Shown here piece after piece: positions 1 through 5,873 of a stretch of DNA of 8,124 bases. The notes beneath the pieces were generated by a model. The model ran no database searches, had not been told where the DNA came from, and saw only the letters and a list, made by a program, of their open reading frames with translations. Every line of letters begins with the position of its first letter. Within the stretch, counting starts at the first letter, position 1. The translations under genes were made by a program, and so were the position numbers. The stretch is from UBA8515 sp036170795 (lineage in GTDB: Bacteria; Patescibacteriota; Minisyncoccia; Phycocordibacterales; UBA9973): assembly GCA_036170795.1 (NCBI GenBank), contig JAVHPX010000048.1, positions 1-8,124 of the forward strand, written 5' to 3'.

Positions 1-21
1 AAGAATAGTTCTTGCAAATTA

Positions 22-444
22 TTAATTCCAACTTGGATTTATTGGTTTTGCAAGCATTTCCATTTTTACTTTTTTATTACCATATTCTCTGTACATAACC
101 ACTAGTGATTTATCTTTTTGAAGTATATTACCCAAAGCTTCATGAGCTTTTTCTGACTTTTTATTAAGAATATTGAGATCCTGTCTTTTTTCATAAACCT
201 CACCCATTTTATTTTTAGATTCTAATTCTTCTATTTCAATTTTCATCTGTCTTATTTCTTCATCTATATTTTCTTTTGCTCTTACTGCTTCTAAAAGTAT
301 ATCAGGAAGTTTTAGCATATTTATCTTATTTTTAGAAGAAAGAATATCATTTCTAGAAGCTTCTATTAATTCACCTTGAGTTTTATTTAGAGGATTTATT
401 TTTACATCCTCTAATTTAATGTTTTTGGGGTTAAATTTTTCCAT
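22..444 (-). CDS. Hypothetical coiled-coil protein, about 140 aa
   Basis: I do not recognise this family. The frame stays open to 531, but I choose the ATG at 442-444 (protein start MEKFNPKN). A perfect TATAAT (451-456) ends six bases before it, inside the longer frame, which is the spacing expected for a leaderless message. The longer version would add a hydrophobic stretch (IFTSIFFMFQLIC) that could pass for a signal or membrane segment, so membrane export is a less likely alternative. From the chosen start the protein is hydrophilic, with no membrane segment and no cysteine. Roughly residues 45-110 are highly charged and predicted helical, rich in E/K with heptad-like I/L/M spacing (for example EIRQMKIEIEELESKN), so a coiled coil is likely. 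The last 30 residues are basic with hydrophobic residues (VVMYREYGNKKVKMEML). The gene is divergent from the glucosaminidase gene. A structural or scaffold role would be a guess. Confidence 0.65.
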   Translation of the reverse strand: MEKFNPKNIKLEDVKINPLNKTQGELIEASRNDILSSKNKINMLKLPDILLEAVRAKENIDEEIRQMKIEIEELESKNKMGEVYEKRQDLNILNKKSEKAHEALGNILQKDKSLVVMYREYGNKKVKMEMLAKPINPSWN

Positions 445-459
445 ATTTGTATTATAGCA
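445..459 (-). promoter_or_regulatory. Extended -10 promoter for a leaderless start at 444
   Basis: Read on the minus strand, TG-C-TATAAT is followed by six bases (ACAAAT) and then ATG. The hexamer is complementary to 451-456, and the TG makes an extended -10 element. No good -35 is seen at 16-18 bp. Transcription starting 6-7 bases after the -10 would begin on, or one base from, the A of the ATG. Confidence 0.6.
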
Positions 460-550
460 TATAAGTTGAAACATAAAGAATATACTAGTGAAAATCATTT
501 TGATTTTACTTTTTAAAAATATAAGTATCATCTTTATCTTGATACGACTA

Positions 551-584
551 TTGACAAAACTACTAAATTAGTGTAGGGTATAAA
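551..584 (+). promoter_or_regulatory. Promoter for the glucosaminidase gene
   Basis: A perfect -35 hexamer TTGACA lies at 551-556. At 17 bp spacing the -10 would be TAGGGT (574-579). The better-looking TATAAA (579-584) has a 22 bp spacer, which is too long for a standard sigma-70 site. Either choice puts the start site at about 586-591, giving a leader of 6-11 bases with no room for a Shine-Dalgarno interaction. The -35 is firm; the -10 is uncertain. Confidence 0.5.
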
Positions 585-596
585 AAATAAAAAATT

Positions 597-1130
597 ATGA
601 AAAAAGTATTGTTATTTTTAATTATGATAATAGTCATAGTTAAAACTTATTCTCAGAAAATTATACCTGAGAATTATATAGCAAAATACAAAGATCTTGC
701 TATATTAGAGATGAAACGTACTGGTGTACCAGCTTCAATTTCATTGGCTCAAGCATTAATTGAATCAGAATCTGGTAATGGTCTTCTTGCCAGAAAATCA
801 AATAATCATTTTGGGATAAAATGCTCAAAAAGATGGAATGGCAAAAAGGTTAAACACGATGATGATAAGAAAAATGAATATTTTCGTGCATACACTAGTG
901 TCTACTTATCGTATATTGACCATTCAAATTTTTTGAAGAATAAAAAACTTTATGCTAATTTATTTAAACTTAATATTTACGATTATGAGTCATGGGCATA
1001 TGGATTAAAAAAAGCAGGATATGCAACTGACAAGAATTATGACAAAAAAATTATTTTAAATATAAAAAAGTATAACCTCTATGTTTATGATTCCACAGAT
1101 TCAGTTGAGGCTAACATAGTTAATTATTAA
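597..1130 (+). CDS. Secreted glucosaminidase (GH73-type peptidoglycan hydrolase)
   Basis: Predicted endo-beta-N-acetylglucosaminidase that cuts peptidoglycan glycan strands outside the membrane. Residues 1-19 form a signal peptide (MKK, then a hydrophobic run to KTYS) with likely cleavage around S19/Q20. The catalytic domain spans about 28-163. It shows the family pattern GVPASISLAQALIESESG, with E56 the probable catalytic acid, then the NNHFGIKC block at 69-76, an SYIDHSNFL block at 105-113 and the WAYGLKKAGYATD block at 133-145. To my reading these blocks match the glucosaminidases of Bacteroidetes, which normally continue into LysM wall-binding repeats. Here the protein stops soon after the catalytic domain, so the LysM part is absent. 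The gene stands alone with its own promoter and a strong terminator at 1131-1165. No Shine-Dalgarno is present; the leader is very short and A-rich. Wall remodelling or attack on a partner cell's wall are both possible. The hydrolase assignment is strong; the Bacteroidetes origin is an inference from remembered family patterns. Confidence 0.9.
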   Translation: MKKVLLFLIMIIVIVKTYSQKIIPENYIAKYKDLAILEMKRTGVPASISLAQALIESESGNGLLARKSNNHFGIKCSKRWNGKKVKHDDDKKNEYFRAYTSVYLSYIDHSNFLKNKKLYANLFKLNIYDYESWAYGLKKAGYATDKNYDKKIILNIKKYNLYVYDSTDSVEANIVNY

Positions 1131-1176
1131 AATATAGGGTAAGATTATTAATCTTACCCTATATTAATTTTTTAAT
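1131..1176 (+). terminator. Strong terminator hairpin between convergent genes
   Basis: A perfect 15 bp inverted repeat (1131-1145 with 1151-1165) encloses the 5-base loop TATTA and is followed by AATTTTTTAA. It begins on the base after the glucosaminidase stop codon. The plus-strand U tract is good. On the minus strand the hairpin is followed by AATATTTTAA only 37 bases past the ABC ATPase stop, so it may serve both convergent genes. Confidence 0.9.
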
Positions 1177-1201
1177 TAAAAATTATAATCTAAATTCTAT
1201 G

Positions 1202-1948
1202 TCAATCTTTTATTATTATTAGTTTTGTAAGATTATCTTCCATTTCAAAAAATTCTTTACTTCGAAGTTCTCTTGGTCTTGGAAGGGTATTTATCTTAAT
1301 GGTATTGATTGTACCAGGACGAGATGACATAACACCTATCCTATCTCCAAGTTGAATGGCTTCTTCTATATTATGAGTTACCATAATTATGGTCATTTTT
1401 CTTTCATGCCATATAGATAATAATTCTTCCCTTAGTATTTTTGCAGTAAATGAATCAAGGGCTGAAAATGGTTCATCTAAAAATATAACTTTAGGATTTA
1501 TGGCTAGAGCTCTGGCAATACCTACGCGTTGTTTCATTCCACCAGAAAGTTCTTTAGGATACTCATTAATAAATTTTTCGAGTCCTAATGATTTTATTAA
1601 TTCTAATACTTCTTTTTTCTTATCCGTTGTTAGTGTATTTCTTGCTTGTAACCCAAGAAAGATATTTTCTTCAACAGTAAGCCATGGTAATAAAGCAAAT
1701 TGTTGAAATACAAAACTAAAATCTTCTTTATGAATATCATCTCTAAATATTTGGGATCCTTTAAATTTAGGTTCAAGACCACTTATTATTCGTAATAAAG
1801 TAGATTTACCACAACCAGAAGGACCAAGAAATATAAAAAATTCACCTTCTTCTATCGTTAGGTTGATATCATGAAGTGCTTGAAATGTGTGTCCACGGAA
1901 ATCTTTAAAAACTTTACTAATATTTTTTTGTGTAATAATAGTACTCAT
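1202..1948 (-). CDS. ABC transporter ATP-binding protein, NitT/TauT (SsuB/TauB/NrtD) type
   Basis: The cytoplasmic ATPase of an importer, predicted to hydrolyse ATP and drive the permease encoded just upstream. All nucleotide-binding motifs are intact in the 248 aa protein. These are Walker A GPSGCGKST (42-50), the Q-loop in FVFQQF (Q82/Q83), the signature LSGGMKQR (134-141), Walker B VIFLDEP with D158 and E159, the D-loop SALD, and the switch histidine in VTHN (H192). The stretch LLPWLTVEENIFLGL and the end RPGTI are typical of the nitrate/sulfonate/taurine subfamily. I start it at the ATG 1946-1948, separated from the permease stop by one base (TAA-T-ATG). The in-frame TTG at 1961-1963 would add five residues and overlap the permease, and is less likely. 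The gene ends at TGA, and the protein ends where the family should, which supports the standard code. The substrate cannot be read from the ATPase. Confidence 0.95.
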   Translation of the reverse strand: MSTIITQKNISKVFKDFRGHTFQALHDINLTIEEGEFFIFLGPSGCGKSTLLRIISGLEPKFKGSQIFRDDIHKEDFSFVFQQFALLPWLTVEENIFLGLQARNTLTTDKKKEVLELIKSLGLEKFINEYPKELSGGMKQRVGIARALAINPKVIFLDEPFSALDSFTAKILREELLSIWHERKMTIIMVTHNIEEAIQLGDRIGVMSSRPGTINTIKINTLPRPRELRSKEFFEMEDNLTKLIIIKD

Positions 1949-1949
1949 A

Positions 1950-2681
1950 TTATTCTTCAACAAGTGAATGACTACGATCTAATAATGGTAATAAAAATAT
2001 TTTGTTTATAGAGAATATAATCATAAGAAGACCGAATATACCGAAAGTTGTTATTTTAGGGTTATTAGCAAAACTTTTAAAGAATGGTCCAAGTCCTGTA
2101 TTCATACCGATAATAATTTCTGTAGCTATAATAGCTTCCCATGCTTCACCAAGCCCAACAATGGCTCCTGTAATTAGTCCTGGAACTGATGCTGGGAATG
2201 TAAAATATCGTATGAGTTTCCAACCTTTAAGTCCATATATTTTTATTGCTTCTTGATATTCATTTTTGATAAGTTTTAGAGAACTGATAACACTAAAAAG
2301 TATTGGCCATATCATAGCTAATACAAGAAAAAATATAACTGTTGTCGAACTTTTACCCCAATACATAACAGCAAGAGGAAGTGCAGCAAATGTAGGTATA
2401 CTTTGTAATACATCAAATATAGGAAGTGCTATTATTGATGATTTACCATGATAAAAAAGTACAGCAAGCCCCCATCCTAGAATTATAGATATAATAAATG
2501 CTATTATCATTCTTATAAGAGAAATTCCAATATCAGTGAAAAGAGTATAGATTGTAATATTTGTCATCTTGGCAAATAATAAGAAAAATACAACAGGAGT
2601 TACAACAAGAAATACAGTCATTATCATATGCCAATGCATCTTATATACGATATGATGATGTTTTTTATTTGATATGTACAT
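1950..2681 (-). CDS. ABC transporter permease, NitT/TauT (SsuC/TauC/NrtB) type
   Basis: Inner-membrane permease of 243 aa, within the usual family length, with about six predicted membrane segments (roughly 19-37, 53-78, 83-107, 111-135, 165-190, 212-232). The cytoplasmic EAA loop that docks the ATPase is clear at about 141-180: EYQEAIKIYGLKGWKLIRYF, then FPASVPGLITGAIVGLGEAW. The upstream block VLQSIPTFAALPLAVMYWG is also typical of the family. The short N-terminal tail is histidine-rich (HHH at 8-10, then HWH at 16-18), which is unusual and might bind a metal; this is speculative. It is the first gene of a two-gene operon, one base ahead of the ATPase. No periplasmic substrate-binding protein is encoded nearby, so nitrate, sulfonate, taurine, thiamine-precursor or other substrates cannot be separated. 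The start at 2681 is supported by a promoter placed for a leaderless message. Confidence 0.93.
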   Translation of the reverse strand: MYISNKKHHHIVYKMHWHMIMTVFLVVTPVVFFLLFAKMTNITIYTLFTDIGISLIRMIIAFIISIILGWGLAVLFYHGKSSIIALPIFDVLQSIPTFAALPLAVMYWGKSSTTVIFFLVLAMIWPILFSVISSLKLIKNEYQEAIKIYGLKGWKLIRYFTFPASVPGLITGAIVGLGEAWEAIIATEIIIGMNTGLGPFFKSFANNPKITTFGIFGLLMIIFSINKIFLLPLLDRSHSLVEE

Positions 2682-2715
2682 ATTTTAAGTATAGAGTAAT
2701 ACCTTTTTTTGTCAA
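2682..2715 (-). promoter_or_regulatory. Promoter for the ABC operon, leaderless geometry
   Basis: On the minus strand a perfect TTGACA (complement of 2710-2715) is followed by a 16 bp spacer and TATACT (complement of 2688-2693). Six bases (TAAAAT) then lead to the permease ATG. Initiation 7 bases after the -10 falls on the A of the start codon. Confidence 0.75.
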
Positions 2716-2760
2716 AATATATATTTCTACATAAGGGTATATCTATTTAAACTAAAATTC

Positions 2761-2797
2761 TGGTATAATATATATTATTAATTAAGCTTATAAAAAT
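2761..2797 (+). promoter_or_regulatory. Extended -10 promoter and short leader for the hibernation factor
   Basis: TGG-TATAAT (2761-2769) is a perfect extended -10; no convincing -35 is present. The start site would be near 2776, giving a leader of about 22 bases that is entirely A/T-rich and has no Shine-Dalgarno. The 12-mer that ends in the start codon (2789-2800) is identical to the one at the pth start (7429-7440). Confidence 0.55.
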
Positions 2798-3181
2798 ATG
2801 AACATTAACATAAAAGCAACAAATATAGAGTTAACAGAAGCAATAAATGATTATATTAACAAAAGGCTTATGTCTATAGAGAAGTTTGTTAAAGAAGGTG
2901 AGATAAGTGGTTATGTAGAAGTTGGTAAAACGACAAATCATCATAAACAAGGTGATGTTTTCAAAGCTGAATTTGATATTAAAATTAATGGAGAAAGATT
3001 CTTTATACAGGATTCAAAGAATGATTTATATGCAGCTATTGATAATGTTAAAGAAGAAATAATTCGTAAGATTACACACACAAAAGATCGTAAAAAGACA
3101 CTTTTTAAACGTGGAGCAGTAAGTATTAAGAAAATGTTAAAAAATATATCTAAACGTAATCCTTTTACTTCGAAATATTAG
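2798..3181 (+). CDS. hpf: Ribosome hibernation promoting factor, HPF/YfiA (RaiA) family, short form
   Basis: Small cytoplasmic protein predicted to bind the 30S decoding region and hold ribosomes inactive in slow growth. The 127 aa sequence opens with the family pattern MNINIKATNIELTEAINDYINKRLMSIEKFV. It continues with FKAEFDIKINGERFFIQDSKNDLYAAIDNVKEEIIRKI (about 53-90), whose DLYAAID segment is the family's best-conserved part. The tail after about 95 is strongly basic (KDRKKTLFKRGAVSIKKMLKN). It lacks the dimerisation domain of long HPF, so it should act like YfiA or short HPF. It is transcribed alone, divergent from the ABC operon, from an extended -10 promoter, and has no Shine-Dalgarno. 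Its last 17 bases overlap the 3' end of fmt on the other strand, and its probable terminator lies inside fmt at 3223-3256. The name raiA could equally be used. Confidence 0.88.
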   Translation: MNINIKATNIELTEAINDYINKRLMSIEKFVKEGEISGYVEVGKTTNHHKQGDVFKAEFDIKINGERFFIQDSKNDLYAAIDNVKEEIIRKITHTKDRKKTLFKRGAVSIKKMLKNISKRNPFTSKY

Positions 3182-4022
3182 ATTTTAGAAATTCTTTATA
3201 ACTAATTTCTTTTTTTCCTTCTGGAACAACTCGCTCTATAATGAACGAGTTGTTTTCATATTTAGCTTTTGTTATTTTAATACGAATATTTTTATCATAT
3301 CTTTGTATAAAAAAGTATACACCTGGCCAACCGAAGAATGCACGATACTTATTATAATTTTCTATATCATTACAATTTGGATCTATTTGGCCATCCTCTT
3401 TCTTTATTTTAGTGCAGTAGGTTGCAAGGCTTTCATCTTGAGGTTTATTTTTGATTGAGCCATTTATAATATTTGGTAATATTTCAGATAATAATTTACC
3501 ACCGATATTTATAAGATTTTCTCGGAGTATTTCTTTTGTTTCATTAATATCAACCCTGATTTCTTTTTGAGCAATAATATCACCACTATCGAGTCTAAAT
3601 TTCATTTGTTGAATAGTAACTCCAGTTCTTGTATCTCCATAAAGAAGTGCTTGTTCTAAGGGAGACGCTCCACGATATAGTGGTAATAGTGAATAGTGTA
3701 TGTTTATTGTTCCAAGTTTGGGCTTTTTGATTAGCGTCTCTGGTAAAATCTTTCCATAAGCAATGACAATAGAAAGCTCAACATTAAACTTTTTAAATTC
3801 TTCAAGAAAAGTTGTGTTAATTTTCTCTGGTTTAAGACATGGTATATTATGTTCTGTAGCCCATATAGATAGACAAGTAGGAGATAAATGCATTCCTCGA
3901 CCTGATTTTGCGTCAGGTGAAGTAATAATAATTTTCGGTATATATCCAGATTCTAATAAAATATCAAGTGTTTTTGATGCAATATCTGGAGTACCAAAAA
4001 ATGCAAAAGAAATCTTTTTCAT
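3165..4022 (-). CDS. fmt: Methionyl-tRNA formyltransferase
   Basis: Transfers a formyl group from 10-formyl-tetrahydrofolate to Met-tRNA(fMet) for initiation. The start at 4022 (MKKISFAFFGTP) is chosen because it opens the Rossmann-like domain correctly and follows the def stop by one base (TAA-A-ATG). The frame is open 14 codons further upstream, within def. Catalytic residues are present: N107 and H109 in INIHYSLLP, followed by YRGASPLEQALLYGD, and D145 in LDSGD. The folate-domain landmark SPDAKSGRG is at 35-43. The C-terminal tRNA-binding domain starts near TYCTKIKKEDGQID (201-214) and includes AFFGWPGVYF. At 285 aa it is somewhat shorter than typical enzymes (about 310-315), with the loss in the C-terminal domain. 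It is the last gene of lepB-hisS-def-fmt. Its 3' end overlaps the hibernation factor gene by 17 bp, and no minus-strand terminator is evident. Confidence 0.95.
   Translation of the reverse strand: MKKISFAFFGTPDIASKTLDILLESGYIPKIIITSPDAKSGRGMHLSPTCLSIWATEHNIPCLKPEKINTTFLEEFKKFNVELSIVIAYGKILPETLIKKPKLGTINIHYSLLPLYRGASPLEQALLYGDTRTGVTIQQMKFRLDSGDIIAQKEIRVDINETKEILRENLINIGGKLLSEILPNIINGSIKNKPQDESLATYCTKIKKEDGQIDPNCNDIENYNKYRAFFGWPGVYFFIQRYDKNIRIKITKAKYENNSFIIERVVPEGKKEISYKEFLKSNISK
3223..3262 (+). terminator. Probable hpf terminator inside the fmt coding region
   Basis: AACAACTCG (3225-3233) pairs perfectly with CGAGTTGTT (3246-3254) around a 12-base loop. Two G-U pairs extend the stem outward on the plus strand (3223-3224 with 3255-3256). 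The 3' arm runs into TTTTC and then ATATTTAGC. It lies 42 bases after the hpf stop. On the minus strand the hairpin is not followed by a U run, so it would act only on hpf transcripts. It occupies fmt codons of about 256-267. The U tract is short. Confidence 0.5.
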
Positions 4023-4023
4023 T

Positions 4024-4575
4024 TTATTTATATTCTTTTTCTGAAGTTGATTCATGTAAGTCACGAGCTTTATCTATAAATAGTATACCATTTAAATGGT
4101 CTGTTTCATGTTGGAAAATATGAGCAAGTAATCCCGTCCCTTCTTTTGTAAATTTCTCGCCATGTTCATTGTATGCTTCTATCGTAGCTTTTGTTGCTCG
4201 ACGTACTTTACCATAAAATGGTCTTACCGAAAGACAACCTTCAGTCAGAAGTTTTTTGTCTTTTGATATTTTATTAAAAATTGGATTGATAAAAACTAAA
4301 TCAGGATAAACTTTTTTTATTTTTGAATTATTATTAATACCCGAATTCTTTCCACGAATAAAATCTTCTTCAAAAATTTTACCAGATATTACAAAAATAC
4401 GATAAGATACACCAATTTGAGGTGCAGCAATAGCTACACCATCATCTTGTGAGTGAAGAGCTGTTTTCATTTCAGTTATGATGCCAACTATTTTTCTTTT
4501 TGTAATATCAAAAAGAGGAACCTCTTTGGCTACTTTACGTAACACAGGATTACCATTTTGAACAATTGTAATCAT
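4024..4575 (-). CDS. def: Peptide deformylase
   Basis: Metalloenzyme (normally Fe2+) that removes the formyl group from the N-terminal methionine of new proteins, undoing the product of its neighbour fmt. All three signature motifs are present in 183 aa: motif 1 GVAIAAPQIG (46-55), motif 2 EGCLS (112-116) with ligand C114, and motif 3 QHETDHLNG (155-163) with ligands H156 and H160 and catalytic E157. An insertion of about 20 residues rich in N/K (around 66-88) separates motif 1 from the strand before motif 2. The start at 4575 follows the hisS stop by one base (TAG-T-ATG). The gene ends TAA-A-ATG into fmt. No Shine-Dalgarno is visible, so translation probably depends on ribosomes finishing hisS. 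Neighbouring def and fmt is a common arrangement in bacteria. Confidence 0.96.
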   Translation of the reverse strand: MITIVQNGNPVLRKVAKEVPLFDITKRKIVGIITEMKTALHSQDDGVAIAAPQIGVSYRIFVISGKIFEEDFIRGKNSGINNNSKIKKVYPDLVFINPIFNKISKDKKLLTEGCLSVRPFYGKVRRATKATIEAYNEHGEKFTKEGTGLLAHIFQHETDHLNGILFIDKARDLHESTSEKEYK

Positions 4576-4576
4576 A

Positions 4577-5872
4577 CTATTTTAGATCTTTTATATATTC
4601 TAATAATTTTGAAAGTTTTACTGTTTCTTGTGATCGGTTCGTTAAATCACGGAATATTACAGAATTTTCTATAGCTTCTTTTTGTCCAAAAATAATTGCA
4701 TAATGCATACCAAGCTTATCAGCAACAGCTAATTGTGCACCGATATTATCTTTGGATATAGATTGAGCAATTGGAATTTTTCCTTTTCTAAGGATTTCTA
4801 TTACATTGAGAGATTTTAATTTAGCATCAAAACCAAGTTGAATAAAATAAATTTTTGGTTTTTTAATAATACGTGGGGTTAATTTTGCAAACCATGGAGC
4901 TTCAACAACGCGATCAACACCTATAGATATACCCATTGCAGGTATATCCTTTTTACCACCAAGTTGGTGACCTAGATAGTCATATCTACCACCACCTGCG
5001 ATAGTAATACGCTTGCCAGTTTCGGGATCTTCAATCATTATTTCGATAACTGTTCTTGTGTAGTAAGATAATCCACGTACAAGACATTTGTCAATGGTAT
5101 AAGGTATTTCCATTTCTTCAAGATATTCTAGAACTTCTTTAAAATGTTTTTTACAGGCAGAACAAAGATATGACAATGCTTCTGGAGCATTTTGATTTAA
5201 TTCAATAGTTTTTTCTTCTTTAGAATCAAGAATACGCAATGGATTTATTTTTAATCGTTCACGGTCTATTGGTGGCAATATATTAATATTTTTTTTATAA
5301 TAAGAAACTAATTCACGTATGTAATTAGATCTGCATTCTTTATCACCAATAGAATTAATATTTATTGACAGATTTTTTGCACCTGCTTCTTCTAAAATTG
5401 TCCAAGCAGTTTTGATAACAAGAGCATCCATGATGCTTTTATCTGATCCAATAGAATCAATATCGAATTGCCAAAATTGGCGGTAGCGTCCTTTTTGAGG
5501 GTTATCATGACGGAATATTGGTCCATAATTGTAAAACAATATTGGTTGTGGAAGAGCTTGCATACCATTTTCTATATAACTACGCATGAGTCCTGCAGTA
5601 TGTTCAGGTCGTAAAGCAAGATGATCACCACCTTTAGTTTTTAGTGTATACATTTCTTTATCTACAATATCAGTTCCTATACCTATTGAAGTAAATACAT
5701 TTTCTTGTTCTACAATAGGAGTGTCTATTGGTTTGAAACCATAATATACAGCTATTTCTTGTGCTTTTTCAAAGAATCCTTGAAATTGATAATATTGTTC
5801 ATCAATAATGTCTCGCATACCTTTTACAGAAGATATTGATTCCTTATTAACTTTTTTCTTTATAGTATTCAT
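4577..5872 (-). CDS. hisS: Histidyl-tRNA synthetase
   Basis: Class II synthetase that charges tRNA(His); 431 aa, normal family length. Recognisable blocks are LRPEHTAGLMRSYI (87-100), motif 2 PIFRHDNPQKGRYRQFWQFDID (118-139), the histidine-binding LVRGLSYYTRTVIE (264-277) with the essential arginine R266, AGGGRYDYLGHQLGG (292-306), and motif 3 AMGISIGVDRV (312-322). The C-terminal anticodon-binding domain runs from about 338 (KPKIYFIQLG) to the end. Two positions differ from the usual consensus: H91 where PEGTA normally has G, and S269 where RGLDYY normally has D. All catalytic scaffolding is otherwise intact, so I expect an active enzyme. A CSAC pair sits at 237-240. The start at 5872 follows the lepB stop by one base (TAA-A-ATG). 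The next gene, def, starts one base after its stop. Confidence 0.96.
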   Translation of the reverse strand: MNTIKKKVNKESISSVKGMRDIIDEQYYQFQGFFEKAQEIAVYYGFKPIDTPIVEQENVFTSIGIGTDIVDKEMYTLKTKGGDHLALRPEHTAGLMRSYIENGMQALPQPILFYNYGPIFRHDNPQKGRYRQFWQFDIDSIGSDKSIMDALVIKTAWTILEEAGAKNLSININSIGDKECRSNYIRELVSYYKKNINILPPIDRERLKINPLRILDSKEEKTIELNQNAPEALSYLCSACKKHFKEVLEYLEEMEIPYTIDKCLVRGLSYYTRTVIEIMIEDPETGKRITIAGGGRYDYLGHQLGGKKDIPAMGISIGVDRVVEAPWFAKLTPRIIKKPKIYFIQLGFDAKLKSLNVIEILRKGKIPIAQSISKDNIGAQLAVADKLGMHYAIIFGQKEAIENSVIFRDLTNRSQETVKLSKLLEYIKDLK

Positions 5873-5873
5873 T

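Noticed and set aside
1..13. Small inverted repeat AAGAA-TAG-TTCTT after the first gene's stop, as a terminator
   Set aside because: Only a five-base, AT-rich stem with a three-base loop; too weak to call.
445..531. A longer N-terminus for the first gene, adding 29 residues with a hydrophobic segment
   Set aside because: It has no promoter in suitable position, and the perfect TATAAT for the shorter start lies inside it. The alternative is kept open in the entry.
1202..1204. Possible UGA-to-glycine recoding as in Gracilibacteria and Absconditabacteria
   Set aside because: The ATPase ends at TGA at the expected family length, and no gene here needs an in-frame TGA to be complete.
1389..1706. 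Open frame antisense to the ABC ATPase, and similar frames antisense to the permease (2002-2451) and fmt (3763-4044)
   Set aside because: Each lies wholly antisense to a gene with intact catalytic or family motifs and has no family resemblance of its own.
1949..1963. An upstream TTG start for the ABC ATPase overlapping the permease
   Set aside because: The ATG at 1948 gives the standard protein start and fits the one-base junction seen at other operon joints.
3089..3112. AAAAAG-ACA-CTTTTT inverted repeat inside hpf, as a terminator for fmt on the minus strand
   Set aside because: The stem is almost all A-T, imperfect beyond six bases, and lies in a lysine-rich coding stretch where such runs are expected.
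4023..4064. Fourteen extra codons before fmt inside def
   Set aside because: MKKISFAFFGTP is the family's natural start and fits the TAA-A-ATG junction; the extra residues are not family-like.
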